A DNA stretch of 64,000 nt from contig NZ_SPHO01000012.1 in NCBI RefSeq assembly GCF_005845215.1, positions 124,001 to 188,000 of the forward strand. Direction: 5' to 3'. The stretch's first letter is position 1. Each line of letters begins with the position of its first letter. Position numbers and translations under genes: made by a program. Under the pieces are notes generated by a model. The model did not search any database. It had not been told where the DNA came from and was given only the letters and a program-made list of their open reading frames with translations. Of the stretch, positions 24,992 to 33,968 are shown one piece after another. The DNA is from Clostridium sp. 1001271st1 H5 (GTDB lineage: Bacteria > Bacillota > Clostridia > Lachnospirales > Lachnospiraceae).

Positions 24992-25915
24992 ATGTCTCAT
25001 ATTTATGATTTGATTATTATCGGCTCAGGACCGGCAGGTCTTGCAGCTGCTGTTTATGCCCAGAGGGCAAAGCTGGATACACTTGTGGTGGAAAAAGCCA
25101 TGGTCAGCGGAGGGCAGGTCCTGACCACATATGAGGTGGATAACTATCCCGGACTTCCCGGCATCGGCGGATACGACCTGGGACTTAAGTTCCGGGAGCA
25201 TGCGGACCGTCTGGGCGCCCGGTTTGCAGAGGACGAGGTGCTGAGCATTGAGGACGGAGGCAGGGGCGCTGTCAAGCGCGTTGTGTGCCAGGGAGACACC
25301 TACGAGGCCAGGGCCCTTATACTTGCCACAGGGGCTGTCCACAGGAAGCTGGGGGTGCCGGGAGAGGAAGAACTGGCGGGAGCCGGCGTCTCCTACTGCG
25401 CCACCTGCGACGGAGCATTTTTCCGCAATAAGGTAACGGCTGTTATTGGAGGCGGCGATGTGGCTGTGGAGGATGCTATTTTCCTGGCGCGTATGTGCAG
25501 CAAGGTATATCTGGTTCACAGGAGAAATGAGCTGCGGGCAGCCAAGAGCCTGCAGGAGAGTCTTCTGGCACTGGATAATGTGGAGGTAATCTGGGACACG
25601 GTGGCTGACAGCATCAATGGGGACGGAATGGTAAAGAGCCTTTCCGTGACCAATGTTAAGACCGGACTGAAAACGGAACTGGAAGTACAGGGCGTGTTCA
25701 TTGCAGTCGGCATATCGCCGGAGAGCAGGGCTTTTGAGGGACTGGTGGATATGGACCACGGCTATATCAGGGCCGGGGAAGACACCGTCACATCAGCGCC
25801 CGGCATATTTGCCGCAGGTGACGTGAGAACCAAGCCGCTGCGTCAGATTATTACGGCTGCTGCGGACGGGGCAAATGCAATAACCAGTGTGGAGCGGTAT
25901 CTGGTAGAGAATTAG
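24992..25915 (+). CDS. trxB: Thioredoxin reductase (NADPH, FAD)
   Basis: A 307-residue flavoprotein that reduces thioredoxin or a related disulfide carrier. It has the FAD-binding GSGPAGLAAA (11-20), the redox pair Cys136 and Cys139 in CATCDGAFF, the NADPH motif GGGDVAVE with the basic HRR (176-178), and the second FAD motif GIFAAGDVR. Size and layout match bacterial TrxB. No thioredoxin gene is adjacent. An NlpC/P60 wall hydrolase follows 16 bases later and may be co-transcribed. Confidence 0.93.
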   Translation: MSHIYDLIIIGSGPAGLAAAVYAQRAKLDTLVVEKAMVSGGQVLTTYEVDNYPGLPGIGGYDLGLKFREHADRLGARFAEDEVLSIEDGGRGAVKRVVCQGDTYEARALILATGAVHRKLGVPGEEELAGAGVSYCATCDGAFFRNKVTAVIGGGDVAVEDAIFLARMCSKVYLVHRRNELRAAKSLQESLLALDNVEVIWDTVADSINGDGMVKSLSVTNVKTGLKTELEVQGVFIAVGISPESRAFEGLVDMDHGYIRAGEDTVTSAPGIFAAGDVRTKPLRQIITAAADGANAITSVERYLVEN

Positions 25916-25931
25916 GGGAGGCAGGCTACAG

Positions 25932-27443
25932 ATGAATAACTGGAAGAAAGTAATCGTGCTCAGCGGTCTGTGCAGCTGTGCGCTTTCGGTGAACGCTCTG
26001 GCGTCCACAAACCTGGAGACAGGCTCATCGCTGGCCGGTATATCCGTTGCGCTTAACAATTATTATGCGGGGAACACAGAGCCGGAAAAGCAGCTGGCTT
26101 CATCCTATTCCAATATACAGAACAAGGCTGCCCAGTCAGGCGCAGGCGCCGGTACTGCAAAGGGCGGTTCCGGCAGCAGCCAGGGCGGCAATCAGGGCAG
26201 CGGCAATCAGGGGAGCGGCCAGTCCGGCAGTGCATCCGGAGATTCCGGCAAGGCCAGTGCCGCCCAGGAAACCGCATCCAAACCAAAGTCCTCATCCTAT
26301 GATAATATTGCCGTGTCAAAGGTAAGCGGAACGGTAAACATCCGTACAGAGGCCAACACCAGCAGCGGCGTAACCGGCAAGATTAACAATGACTGTGCGG
26401 CAACCATTCTGGATACGGTGGACGGAGAGGGCGGCAAATGGTACAAGATTCAGTCCGGTTCCGTCACCGGCTACATAAAGGCAGATTACTTTGTCACAGG
26501 ACAGCAGGCGGAATCCAGGGCCAAGCAGGTAGGAACCACCTACGGCACCATTGTGGGCACTCCCAGCCTGCGACTGAGGCAGAGTCCTGACATGGAGGGA
26601 AAGACGCTGACGCTGCTGTCGGAGGGCGCCCATTATGTGGTTACGGGCGAGGAAGGGGATTTCCTGAAGGTTCAGGTGGATTCGGATTTGGAAGGCTACG
26701 TGTTTAAGGAATACATGAAGACCAGCGTGGAGTTTAACAAGGCAGTGTCGGTGGAGGAGGAGAAGGCCAAAGAGGCAGAGGAGGCCAAGCGCAAGGAAGA
26801 AGCGGAGAAGGCCCTGAAGGCTTTGGAGGACGCCAAGAAGGCGGATGCGGCCAAAAAGACAACAGCAGCCGCCACAAAGGCTGAGAAGACCACGGAAGCA
26901 CCGGCCACCACAGCTGCGAAGAAGGAAGAGACAAAGGGAACGGATGCCATTACAACCATAGCCGCCAATCCTGAGAACGGCAAGGACAGCACGGTTGCGG
27001 CTCCCACAACAGCAAAAGCAGCTGAGACAGTGGACAGCAAGGGTCCGGGTTCTCCGGGCGGCACCTCCACAGAGGTGGCCTCTGCTACCCGCAACGCAGT
27101 GGTGGCATATGCAAAGCAGTTCCTGGGCAACCCCTATGTGTACGGCGGGACAAGCCTTACAAGCGGGGCGGACTGCTCCGGCTTCACCCAGAGCGTATTC
27201 TCACATTTTGGCATCAGCACGGGAAGAAGCTCCAGGGACCAGGCTGCCAGAGGAAGGTCCATATCAGTCAGCGATGCAAAGCCGGGAGATTTGCTGTTCT
27301 ATGCCAGCGGCGACTACATTAACCATGTGGCTATCTACATCGGCGGCGGACAGGTTATCCACGCCAGCAATCCTACCACTGGTATCTGCATTACGCCGGC
27401 AAACTACAGGACGCCCTGCAAGGCTGTGACGTTTTTGGATTAA
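25932..27443 (+). CDS. Secreted SH3-NlpC/P60 peptidoglycan hydrolase
   Basis: A 503-residue exported wall hydrolase that likely cuts peptide stems. Order: signal peptide (1-25, ends NALAS), Gly/Ser/Gln-rich linker (70-125), two bacterial SH3 domains (about 130-188 and 205-262; VNIRTEAN and SLRLRQSP mark them), a Lys/Ala/Glu coiled segment and Thr/Ala-rich spacer (275-375), and a C-terminal NlpC/P60 domain with Cys415 (ADCSGF), His465 (INHVAIYIG) and His477 (VIHASN). All catalytic residues are present. Glutamate and lysine-rich coiled spacers are usual in such autolysins. Confidence 0.93.
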   Translation: MNNWKKVIVLSGLCSCALSVNALASTNLETGSSLAGISVALNNYYAGNTEPEKQLASSYSNIQNKAAQSGAGAGTAKGGSGSSQGGNQGSGNQGSGQSGSASGDSGKASAAQETASKPKSSSYDNIAVSKVSGTVNIRTEANTSSGVTGKINNDCAATILDTVDGEGGKWYKIQSGSVTGYIKADYFVTGQQAESRAKQVGTTYGTIVGTPSLRLRQSPDMEGKTLTLLSEGAHYVVTGEEGDFLKVQVDSDLEGYVFKEYMKTSVEFNKAVSVEEEKAKEAEEAKRKEEAEKALKALEDAKKADAAKKTTAAATKAEKTTEAPATTAAKKEETKGTDAITTIAANPENGKDSTVAAPTTAKAAETVDSKGPGSPGGTSTEVASATRNAVVAYAKQFLGNPYVYGGTSLTSGADCSGFTQSVFSHFGISTGRSSRDQAARGRSISVSDAKPGDLLFYASGDYINHVAIYIGGGQVIHASNPTTGICITPANYRTPCKAVTFLD

Positions 27444-27484
27444 CAGATGGCATTAAAGATATGACCGGTATATGAACATAGAAC

Positions 27485-27529
27485 AAGGCTTCTGCAAATT
27501 CGGAATGACTACGGATTTGCAGAAGCCTT
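27485..27529. terminator. Terminator between convergent NlpC/P60 and pseudo-ABC genes
   Basis: A perfect 15-bp stem AAGGCTTCTGCAAAT (27485-27499) with ATTTGCAGAAGCCTT (27515-27529) lies between two convergent genes and could serve both strands. Confidence 0.8.
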
Positions 27530-27571
27530 TGCTGTTGAAATGCTGCCGTTGCATCAATTGTTTTTTGGGCC

Positions 27572-28993
27572 TTACCCGTTTTTTGTGTATTCCTGGATAG
27601 AGTCTGATGACAGAATCAGGTGGCGTCCGGCCAGGGCATATACCTTTTCAAAATCGCATGTAATGATACACACAGTATTGCCATTGTTGGCTATACGCTG
27701 AAGCGCGTTTTTCAACACATAAAATGTTTCGTAATCAATATACTTTTCAGGATTGACACAAAAAATAATTTTTTTCCTGAGAAACTCGTACCGGTAAAGA
27801 TACATGGCCAGCTTTTCCTTTTTTGGCAGGTGGCGGCAGGAGGACCTGGCCTTAATGCCTTCGGTTTCATATTCAGCCAGAAATGCCTGTTCCATATACT
27901 GCATCCTGGCCTGTTTTAATATGCCTAAGGGACCGGCGGCTTTTCTGTAATTGCTGATGCAGATATTATCTCTGGTAGGGAGCGGCTCAAAAATACAGTC
28001 ATCCAATTCAAACCCCGCCTTAATCAGGGAGTGGCAGCCTTCATTTTTTATAATTTGACCATATACGGATATAGAACCGGATGCTGTATTCTGCGGATGG
28101 AACATGGAATCCAGGAGCTGTGAGGAAACATTGCGGAACAAATCAAAAATAGTCACAATTTCACCTTCGTGCAGATGAAAGGAAATATTATACAAGGAGT
28201 CATGACAGAGTCCGTCCACCCGGAGGGATATCTCACCGGAGGCCTGGGAGGATGTTTCGCGGTAAATAATGGGACGGCTGTACAAGGTGGATATATCCAC
28301 TGTATTTCTCTTCTCATTATAAACCCATTTGATGGTCCGGTGGTCAGCCATAAAGTATATCCGGTCGGAAAAGAGCTGGAGCTGGTTGATATCACAGGAA
28401 GTAATGAGAAAGGAAATGGACTTTGCCTTCAGATATTGGAACATCCCGGAAAACTGAGGCGCCTGAAAAAAGGAAAGAGGAATGTCATCCAGGATAATCA
28501 ACTTTGCGCCAAGAATGTAGGCCTTCAGGATTTCCACCAGATACTGCTCTGTCTTTGTCAGGTTGCACACTTTTTCCTGGGGGGATATGGACAGCCCCAA
28601 TTCACGCATCCAGTTCAGGGTTTCATGCAGTATGAGTTTTCTGTGTACAAGGTATGTTCCGTATTTGTGTCTTCGTATCACGAAAATATTCTCCATGACA
28701 GTAAGGGAAGGAATCAGGGAACTGTTCTTCTGTACCAATGCAGTACTGGCAGAGAGTATGCGGTGGGATGCCGGATTTTCCTCATAGTAGAATTTTCCTT
28801 CAGAGGGGGCTGCTTGTCCGGAGAGAATCAGTGAAAGCAGGGTCTTGCCGGAATCATGAAGGCCCATAAGACCCAGGGATTCCCCCTTATACTGGTAAAG
28901 GTCCAGGTGGTCAATAAGGCAGGAATGGTCTTTTTGAAAGCACAGACCCTGTATACGGTATAGTTCCTCAGGCATGGGCATTTCCTCCGGCAT
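27572..28993 (-). CDS. Degenerate tandem ABC-ATPase-like protein (XylG/RbsA type)
   Basis: A 473-residue soluble protein laid out like sugar-importer ATPases with two fused nucleotide-binding domains, but with most active-site motifs lost. Domain 1 keeps a P-loop (GLHDSGKT, 44-51) and an XylG-like Q-loop region (ALVQKNSSLIPSLTVMENIF), but its signature is NLTKTEQ (144-150), Walker B ends in Asp-Asp instead of Asp-Glu (LIILDD, 165-170) and the H-loop His is absent. Domain 2 has no P-loop (FDLFRNVSSQL, 283-293), signature HLPKKEK and Walker B IIFCVNP. The frame is intact, so it is not simply decaying. It overlaps the kinase gene; ATGs at 28993 and 28975 each have a GGAGG site. Probably regulatory. 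Confidence 0.82.
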   Translation of the reverse strand: MPEEMPMPEELYRIQGLCFQKDHSCLIDHLDLYQYKGESLGLMGLHDSGKTLLSLILSGQAAPSEGKFYYEENPASHRILSASTALVQKNSSLIPSLTVMENIFVIRRHKYGTYLVHRKLILHETLNWMRELGLSISPQEKVCNLTKTEQYLVEILKAYILGAKLIILDDIPLSFFQAPQFSGMFQYLKAKSISFLITSCDINQLQLFSDRIYFMADHRTIKWVYNEKRNTVDISTLYSRPIIYRETSSQASGEISLRVDGLCHDSLYNISFHLHEGEIVTIFDLFRNVSSQLLDSMFHPQNTASGSISVYGQIIKNEGCHSLIKAGFELDDCIFEPLPTRDNICISNYRKAAGPLGILKQARMQYMEQAFLAEYETEGIKARSSCRHLPKKEKLAMYLYRYEFLRKKIIFCVNPEKYIDYETFYVLKNALQRIANNGNTVCIITCDFEKVYALAGRHLILSSDSIQEYTKNG

Positions 28994-29783
28994 GAGTATT
29001 TCCTCCGGACATGGAAAAGTCATCCGACTGAATGGATATATAAGGGATATGGATTTCCACGTCTGTTCCGAGAGAAGGAGTGCTGGATACGTGAAGTCCG
29101 TAGTCCTCTCCAAACACCAGCTTCAGTCTGCGGTTGACATTCCACAGCGCAATTCCGGTGCTCTTTTTGCCGGATGCGGGAGAGACGTGGTATTCCTGGT
29201 TCAGTGACTGGTTGAGCTTCTGCAGGGTGGATGAATCCATGCCTTTGCCATTGTCGGATATGCGTATGTTGATATGCTTTTTCGTAGACACAGCCTCTAT
29301 GGTGATGATTCCCTGGCCGGCTATTTCCGTAAATGCATGAACAATGCTGTTTTCCACTATGGGCTGCAGGGTCAGCTTTGGAAGCACTGCGTCCAGGATG
29401 CTGTCCCAGGAATCCGGCAGATTCACATTGAGAAGAAAGCGGTTCCTGAACCGGTACTGCTGAATCTTCATGTAATTGTTAATAACATTGATTTCGTCGT
29501 TTAAGGTGGCAAAATCACTTTTTGTGCTGATGCTGTAACGGAAGAAGTTTGAGAGGGAGTAAGTGATATCCGCTATCTCCGGCATTTCGTTCAATACGGC
29601 CTGGGCACGAATACATTCCAGGGAATTGTAAAGAAAATGCGGGTTTATCTGATTTTGAAGGGTCAGAAGCTCGGTCTGTTTTTTGAGGATTTCATTTTCG
29701 TAATACCTGGCCCTGTCTATCATGGCTGCCTGGGTATGCTCATCCAGAAGCTTCTGTAATTTTTTTTCTGTGAGAAATTTCAT
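28968..29783 (-). CDS. Cytosolic LytS/YesM-type sensor histidine kinase
   Basis: A 271-residue histidine kinase with the His_kinase domain (QINPHFLYNSLE, His49), the N-box PIVENSIVHAF (141-151) and ATP-lid motif DNGKGM (177-182), then GIALWNVNRRLKLVFG. Usual YesM-type kinases are near 580 residues with two membrane helices, an extracellular sensor and HAMP; here only about 40 helical residues precede the catalytic part and no membrane segment exists, so the sensor must act in trans. It lies 26 bases after the response regulator gene and overlaps the ABC-like gene, forming one operon. Confidence 0.93.
   Translation of the reverse strand: MKFLTEKKLQKLLDEHTQAAMIDRARYYENEILKKQTELLTLQNQINPHFLYNSLECIRAQAVLNEMPEIADITYSLSNFFRYSISTKSDFATLNDEINVINNYMKIQQYRFRNRFLLNVNLPDSWDSILDAVLPKLTLQPIVENSIVHAFTEIAGQGIITIEAVSTKKHINIRISDNGKGMDSSTLQKLNQSLNQEYHVSPASGKKSTGIALWNVNRRLKLVFGEDYGLHVSSTPSLGTDVEIHIPYISIQSDDFSMSGGNTHAGGNAHA
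28973..29008 (-). repeat. Tandem 18-bp duplication carrying two ribosome sites and start codons
   Basis: On the minus strand CCGGAGGAAATACTCATG is followed directly by CCGGAGGAAATGCCCATG. Each unit holds GGAGG and an ATG in the frame of the ABC-like gene, while the kinase frame reads the same DNA as its last residues (GGNTHAGGNAHA). Confidence 0.85.
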
Positions 29784-29809
29784 AACCTGTCTCCCATGTC
29801 TGCTGAATG

Positions 29810-31417
29810 TCAGCTGTATATTTTGCGGTAATCCTTGGGGGTAATACCCACATATTTTTTGAAAAGTTTGCTGAAGTAACGGGCATCCTGAAAGCCGACT
29901 GAATAGGCAATCTCATTGACAGAGAGATTGGAATCCTTAAGCTTGGCTTTGGCATGTTCAATCCGGAATGAATTCAGGTAATCCACGAAGTTCTCTCCGG
30001 TTTCCTTCTTGAAAATGTTGGAGAGATAAGCGGGGTTTAAGGAAACCAATAAAGCAGCGTCCTCCAGACGGATGGAGTCGGTATAGTGTTCCTCTATATA
30101 CCGGAGGACTGTCCGTACCGGGCGGGCGTTCTGGGCCTGCACTGCCTTATGGATGTTCTCAAATATATAGGAAACCGGTTCAGCTACAGCTGCTTTCAAG
30201 GCTTCAAGGGATAAGGCGTTTTCAATGGCATAATGAATCTGGTTGGAAAGATAATCCAGTGATGGCTGGCCTTGTTCCGGGGAAATATCCATATGCATCA
30301 GCATCCGGCAGATGTCCTGCATCATGGATATGACATCAAACAGCGGGAAGAGATGCCTGGGCTTGAAAAACAGTTGATTTAAGGTGGCCATGAAATCTGC
30401 GAAATGTACAGATTCCACGGCTTTTTTAAATTGGTGGAGAAAGGCTTCCTTTTCTTCCGGCGGCAGATGGGGGACAGGGGCGGTCTTTTCCCAATACAGA
30501 ATCTGGCCGCATCCGGACAGGATGCGGTAATATAATGCATCCATGGCATCCTTATAGGAACGGCTGAAGGAGGAAATCTCCGGGTAAGCGGCGCCAACCC
30601 CGATTGTAACTTTTAAACCTGCAAAAATATCCAGCAGGTTATAGGCCCTCTGGTAGAATTCAGTGAGACAGGCCTGGAACTGGCTGTCGGACATCATGGG
30701 GTAATTGACGCCGAAGCAGATGGTGCTGTCTTCCACGCAGGAGAGTGTCTGGTAGCAGAGATTTTCCAAATCCTCATGAAACATGGAAATCAGTTTTTTA
30801 TTCAGCGAGCTGATATTGTCCGGTGTGTCCGCACCCTGGTTTACAAAGTCCAGCTTGATGCAGAGGATGCGGAAAAGTCCTGGTTTGAAATCAATTCCAT
30901 ATTCTTCCGTCACATGCTCCAGCGTTGTGGAGGAATCCTGTATTTCCCATATAATCCGTTTCAGAAAGAAGGATTTGCCGGGATGTTCGGTGTGGACAGC
31001 AGACAGGTCCTGGCTGCCGGAGGCAGGCTGCTGCCGCAGTTCCTCCAGTATTTTTTTTAAAGCCTGATTTAATTCGGTTTCACTGATGGGCTTTAGAATA
31101 TAATCATCCACTGCGTATTTCAGCGCATTATGGGCATATTCAAACTGCTTATAGCCGCTTACAATGATGAACCGGCAGGGGATGTTGAGATACCGGGTCT
31201 GGCGAATCAGTTCGATTCCGTCCATAACAGGCATACTGATATCGGTAATCACAATAGAAGGCCGGTGCTCCTGTATTTTCTGGAGCAGTTCCTGCCCGTT
31301 ATGGGCAAAGCCTGCAAACTCCAGGTTTAATTCTTCCCAGCATATCATCTTTTTGATAAGTTCGCATATCAGGTATTCATCATCGGCAATCAATACCTTC
31401 ATTTTTTCAGTAAGCAC
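29810..31417 (-). CDS. YesN-type AraC-family response regulator
   Basis: A 535-residue response regulator. An N-terminal receiver (VLIADDEY, phosphoacceptor Asp59 in VITDISMPVMDG, YILKPISETEL) is followed by a long middle region of about 280 residues and a C-terminal AraC helix-turn-helix pair (LEDAALLVSLNPAYLSNIFKKETG and VNEIAYSVGFQDARYFSKLFKKYVG). The start is GTG at 31417 behind GAGGG; a TTG at 31462 lies in the promoter. It is transcribed away from the sugar importer/GH3/GH5 operon, its likely target. Confidence 0.93.
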   Translation of the reverse strand: MLTEKMKVLIADDEYLICELIKKMICWEELNLEFAGFAHNGQELLQKIQEHRPSIVITDISMPVMDGIELIRQTRYLNIPCRFIIVSGYKQFEYAHNALKYAVDDYILKPISETELNQALKKILEELRQQPASGSQDLSAVHTEHPGKSFFLKRIIWEIQDSSTTLEHVTEEYGIDFKPGLFRILCIKLDFVNQGADTPDNISSLNKKLISMFHEDLENLCYQTLSCVEDSTICFGVNYPMMSDSQFQACLTEFYQRAYNLLDIFAGLKVTIGVGAAYPEISSFSRSYKDAMDALYYRILSGCGQILYWEKTAPVPHLPPEEKEAFLHQFKKAVESVHFADFMATLNQLFFKPRHLFPLFDVISMMQDICRMLMHMDISPEQGQPSLDYLSNQIHYAIENALSLEALKAAVAEPVSYIFENIHKAVQAQNARPVRTVLRYIEEHYTDSIRLEDAALLVSLNPAYLSNIFKKETGENFVDYLNSFRIEHAKAKLKDSNLSVNEIAYSVGFQDARYFSKLFKKYVGITPKDYRKIYS

Positions 31418-31450
31418 AAGAATCCCTCTTTCCCTTTTGAATGTGTCAAT

Positions 31451-31479
31451 AATATAGCACAATGGAAAATGGGTGTCAA
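31451..31479 (-). promoter_or_regulatory. Promoter for the regulator-kinase-pseudo-ABC operon
   Basis: On the minus strand TTGACA (31479-31474) and TATATT (31456-31451) are 17 bases apart. The transcript start would fall close to the GTG at 31417, fixing the regulator start. Confidence 0.75.
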
Positions 31480-31636
31480 ATAATTAGGGGGTTAAAAATG
31501 CACAAAAATATAGACCTAAAGGGACGGAAATAGAAATAATACACATATTCTAAAAATCGGTGCATTGTGGAAAAGCGGAAAGAACCTTATGATAGGTTCC
31601 ATCAAACAAAAAAAGCAGTGTGAAAGGAGAAGGAGT

Positions 31637-33013
31637 ATGAAGAAACAATTACTGGCATGTATTTTGGCGGTATCCATGATGGCCGGGACCCTGGCCGGAT
31701 GCGGGGGTTCCGCGCAGGAATCAGGGAACGGGACGTCCCAGGCAGCATCACAGGATAAGCCTCAGGGAGATGCTGCGGCAGCAGACAGTCAGAACCAAAA
31801 GGGTCAGGCTGACGGAAATGAGGAGATTACCCTTACCATATGGCATATTGAGAATGACGCGAAACGCCTGGAAGTGGTCAAGCGGTGCATTGAACGGTTT
31901 GAAGCCAGCCATCCCAACGTGAAGGTGGAGCAGGTGCCCATGGAGAATGACCCATATAAAACCAAGCTTACCACAGCCATGGCTGCCGGGCAGGAACCGG
32001 ATATTTTCATCTCATGGGGCGGCGGATGGCTCCAGTCCTTTGTGGAGGAGGGGAAGGTTCTGGATATTGACCAGAATGTAAGGGGAATTTCAGATATTTA
32101 TCATGAATCAGCGCTGTCCCTGTTTGAAATAGACGGAAAGTACTGGGCAGTGCCCTTTAGGGCCGGAGCAGCCCCGGTATACTACAACACAAAAATATAT
32201 GAGGAATTGGGACTCAAGGTGCCTGAGACTGTGGACGAGCTGGAGGCAAACTGCCAGGTGCTGAAAGACAACGGCATCATTCCCTTTGCCCTGGGCAATT
32301 CCAGCCAGTGGCCCGGTGCACTTACCTTCATCTGGCTGTCTCTGAGAGAGGGCGGTTCCCAGACCTTCCTGGATGCATTTAACAGGACCGGCAACGCCAC
32401 ATTTGAGGATGAGAGCTTCATTAAGGCGGGGCAGAGGATTCAGGACTGGGTGAAGAAGGGGTATTATCCGGACGGCGCCAATGGAATCAACTATGATACA
32501 GGCGGTTCACGCATGCTGTTCTACAGCGGGCAGGCAGCCCATATTGTGCAGACCAACAGTTTTGTAGCAAACTGTAAGTCCGAGCAGCCTGATTTCTATG
32601 AGAATAACCTGGGATTGTTCAACTATCCTGTCATCGAAGGAGGCAAGGGAAAGGCGGACGAAATTCTGGGTGGAGGCAATGGATATTCCATAGCCGCATC
32701 CTGTAAACATCCCCAGGAAGCCATGGAACTGGTCAAGTCCCTGACAGACCAGGAATATGCCCAGGATATGTCCGATACAGCGGGAATCCTTACCGGAATA
32801 AAGGGAGTGGACATCAAGGACAGCAAACTGCAGCAGATGGAGGACCTTCTGGTAAATGCATCCTATATGCAGAATTTTTATGACCAGTTCCTTCCGACGG
32901 AATTAGGTAATCTGCACAAGCAGACAACGTATGACCTTTTTGGCCTTACCACTACGCCGGAACAGGCGGCGGCCGATATGGAAGCGCAGGCGCAGAAGGA
33001 TTTGGTGAAGTAG
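31637..33013 (+). CDS. CUT1 ABC transporter sugar-binding lipoprotein
   Basis: A 458-residue extracellular solute-binding protein family 1 lipoprotein for oligosaccharides. Signal peptide with lipobox LAGC near residue 23, a Ser/Gln/Asp linker, then the binding fold: EITLTIWHIENDAKRLEVVK, FEASHPNVKVEQVPMENDPY, MAAGQEPDIFISWGGGWL and YNTKIYEELGLKVPETVDE in separate stretches. The ATG at 31637 follows AAGGAGAAGGAG. First gene of the large carbohydrate operon, divergent from the two-component genes. Confidence 0.95.
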   Translation: MKKQLLACILAVSMMAGTLAGCGGSAQESGNGTSQAASQDKPQGDAAAADSQNQKGQADGNEEITLTIWHIENDAKRLEVVKRCIERFEASHPNVKVEQVPMENDPYKTKLTTAMAAGQEPDIFISWGGGWLQSFVEEGKVLDIDQNVRGISDIYHESALSLFEIDGKYWAVPFRAGAAPVYYNTKIYEELGLKVPETVDELEANCQVLKDNGIIPFALGNSSQWPGALTFIWLSLREGGSQTFLDAFNRTGNATFEDESFIKAGQRIQDWVKKGYYPDGANGINYDTGGSRMLFYSGQAAHIVQTNSFVANCKSEQPDFYENNLGLFNYPVIEGGKGKADEILGGGNGYSIAASCKHPQEAMELVKSLTDQEYAQDMSDTAGILTGIKGVDIKDSKLQQMEDLLVNASYMQNFYDQFLPTELGNLHKQTTYDLFGLTTTPEQAAADMEAQAQKDLVK

Positions 33014-33034
33014 TCATAAATTGATTTCGGTATG

Positions 33035-33060
33035 TGAGGGTGCTGCAAACAGCGCCCTCA
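33035..33060 (+). promoter_or_regulatory. Intercistronic hairpin after the binding-protein gene
   Basis: TGAGGGTGCTG pairs with CAGCGCCCTCA over 11 bp (one G-U) around a CAAA loop with no T tract. Such stems commonly stabilise the abundant binding-protein part of an importer mRNA. Confidence 0.65.
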
Positions 33061-33094
33061 TTCCGGATAAAGCTCTGTTAAAAGGAGAAATCAT

Positions 33095-33967
33095 ATGAGC
33101 AGAAGAAATAAACATATTGGAATCATAGCGCTGTTTGTGATTCCCGCCCTGTTTTTTTACGGTACATTCAATGTGGTGGGAATTGCCAGGACATTTTTCT
33201 ACAGCTTCATGGATTGGAAGGGAATCAGCGCTAACAGGACCTTCATCGGCCTTGGAAATTATATTGAGTTGCTTGGGGATTCATTTTTCTGGAATGCCAT
33301 GAAGAATAACGTAATCCTGGTGATTGTATCCGTGGCAATCCAGCTTCCGGGAGCACTGCTTCTGGCCCTGCTGATTAACCAGGAATTAAAGGGAACCCGT
33401 TTTTTCCGCACGGTATTCTTTATGCCCATGCTTCTCTCCACCGTGGCGACAGGTATCATGTGGATACTGTTTTATGACCCATATTTCGGCCTTATGGCCA
33501 ATCTCATGCAGAAGCTTGGAATGAAGAGCATTGCTTTCCTGGAGGGCAGCTCTTCCATGCCTTCCATTATGTTTGTCATATGCTGGCAGTTCATTCCCTT
33601 TTACATGATTATATTAAAGGCCGGACTGACCAATATCCCCACGGATATTTATGAGGCGGCCAAAATAGACGGTGCCAACGGGAACCAGTGTTTCTGGCGG
33701 ATTACCCTGCCATTGCTTATGCCAACGCTGCGTTCTGCCGCAGTGCTGCAGCTGGTTGGTTCCCTTAAGTATTTTGACCTGTTTTATGTAATGATGGGCG
33801 GAGCGCCCAATAAGGATACAGAACTCATGGCCACATATATGTATAAGAAGGGATTTACGGAGTTCCGCATGGGGTATGCCAGCACAATTGCAGCCAGCAT
33901 GTTTATCCTGTGTTTTGCCATAGCGTGTATGTTCCTGTATATCACCAGAAATAAGGAGGAGGCATAA
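33095..33967 (+). CDS. CUT1 ABC transporter permease (MalF-like)
   Basis: A 290-residue inner-membrane subunit with six hydrophobic segments. The ATPase-contact EAA loop reads YEAAKIDGANGNQCFWRITL. It pairs with the next gene to form the translocation channel for the sugar captured by the upstream lipoprotein. The ATG follows AAAGGAG. No ATPase gene is in the operon, as is usual for Firmicutes importers that share an MsmX-type ATPase. Confidence 0.95.
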   Translation: MSRRNKHIGIIALFVIPALFFYGTFNVVGIARTFFYSFMDWKGISANRTFIGLGNYIELLGDSFFWNAMKNNVILVIVSVAIQLPGALLLALLINQELKGTRFFRTVFFMPMLLSTVATGIMWILFYDPYFGLMANLMQKLGMKSIAFLEGSSSMPSIMFVICWQFIPFYMIILKAGLTNIPTDIYEAAKIDGANGNQCFWRITLPLLMPTLRSAAVLQLVGSLKYFDLFYVMMGGAPNKDTELMATYMYKKGFTEFRMGYASTIAASMFILCFAIACMFLYITRNKEEA

Positions 33968-33968
33968 T

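Noticed and set aside
27572..28993. Decayed ABC transporter pseudogene
   Set aside because: The frame is uninterrupted over 473 codons, has ribosome sites and sits in a tight operon overlapping the kinase. Loss is confined to catalytic motifs.
31418..31462. TTG 31462 as start of the response regulator
   Set aside because: It lies between the -35 and -10 elements of the consensus promoter, so it cannot be on the transcript.
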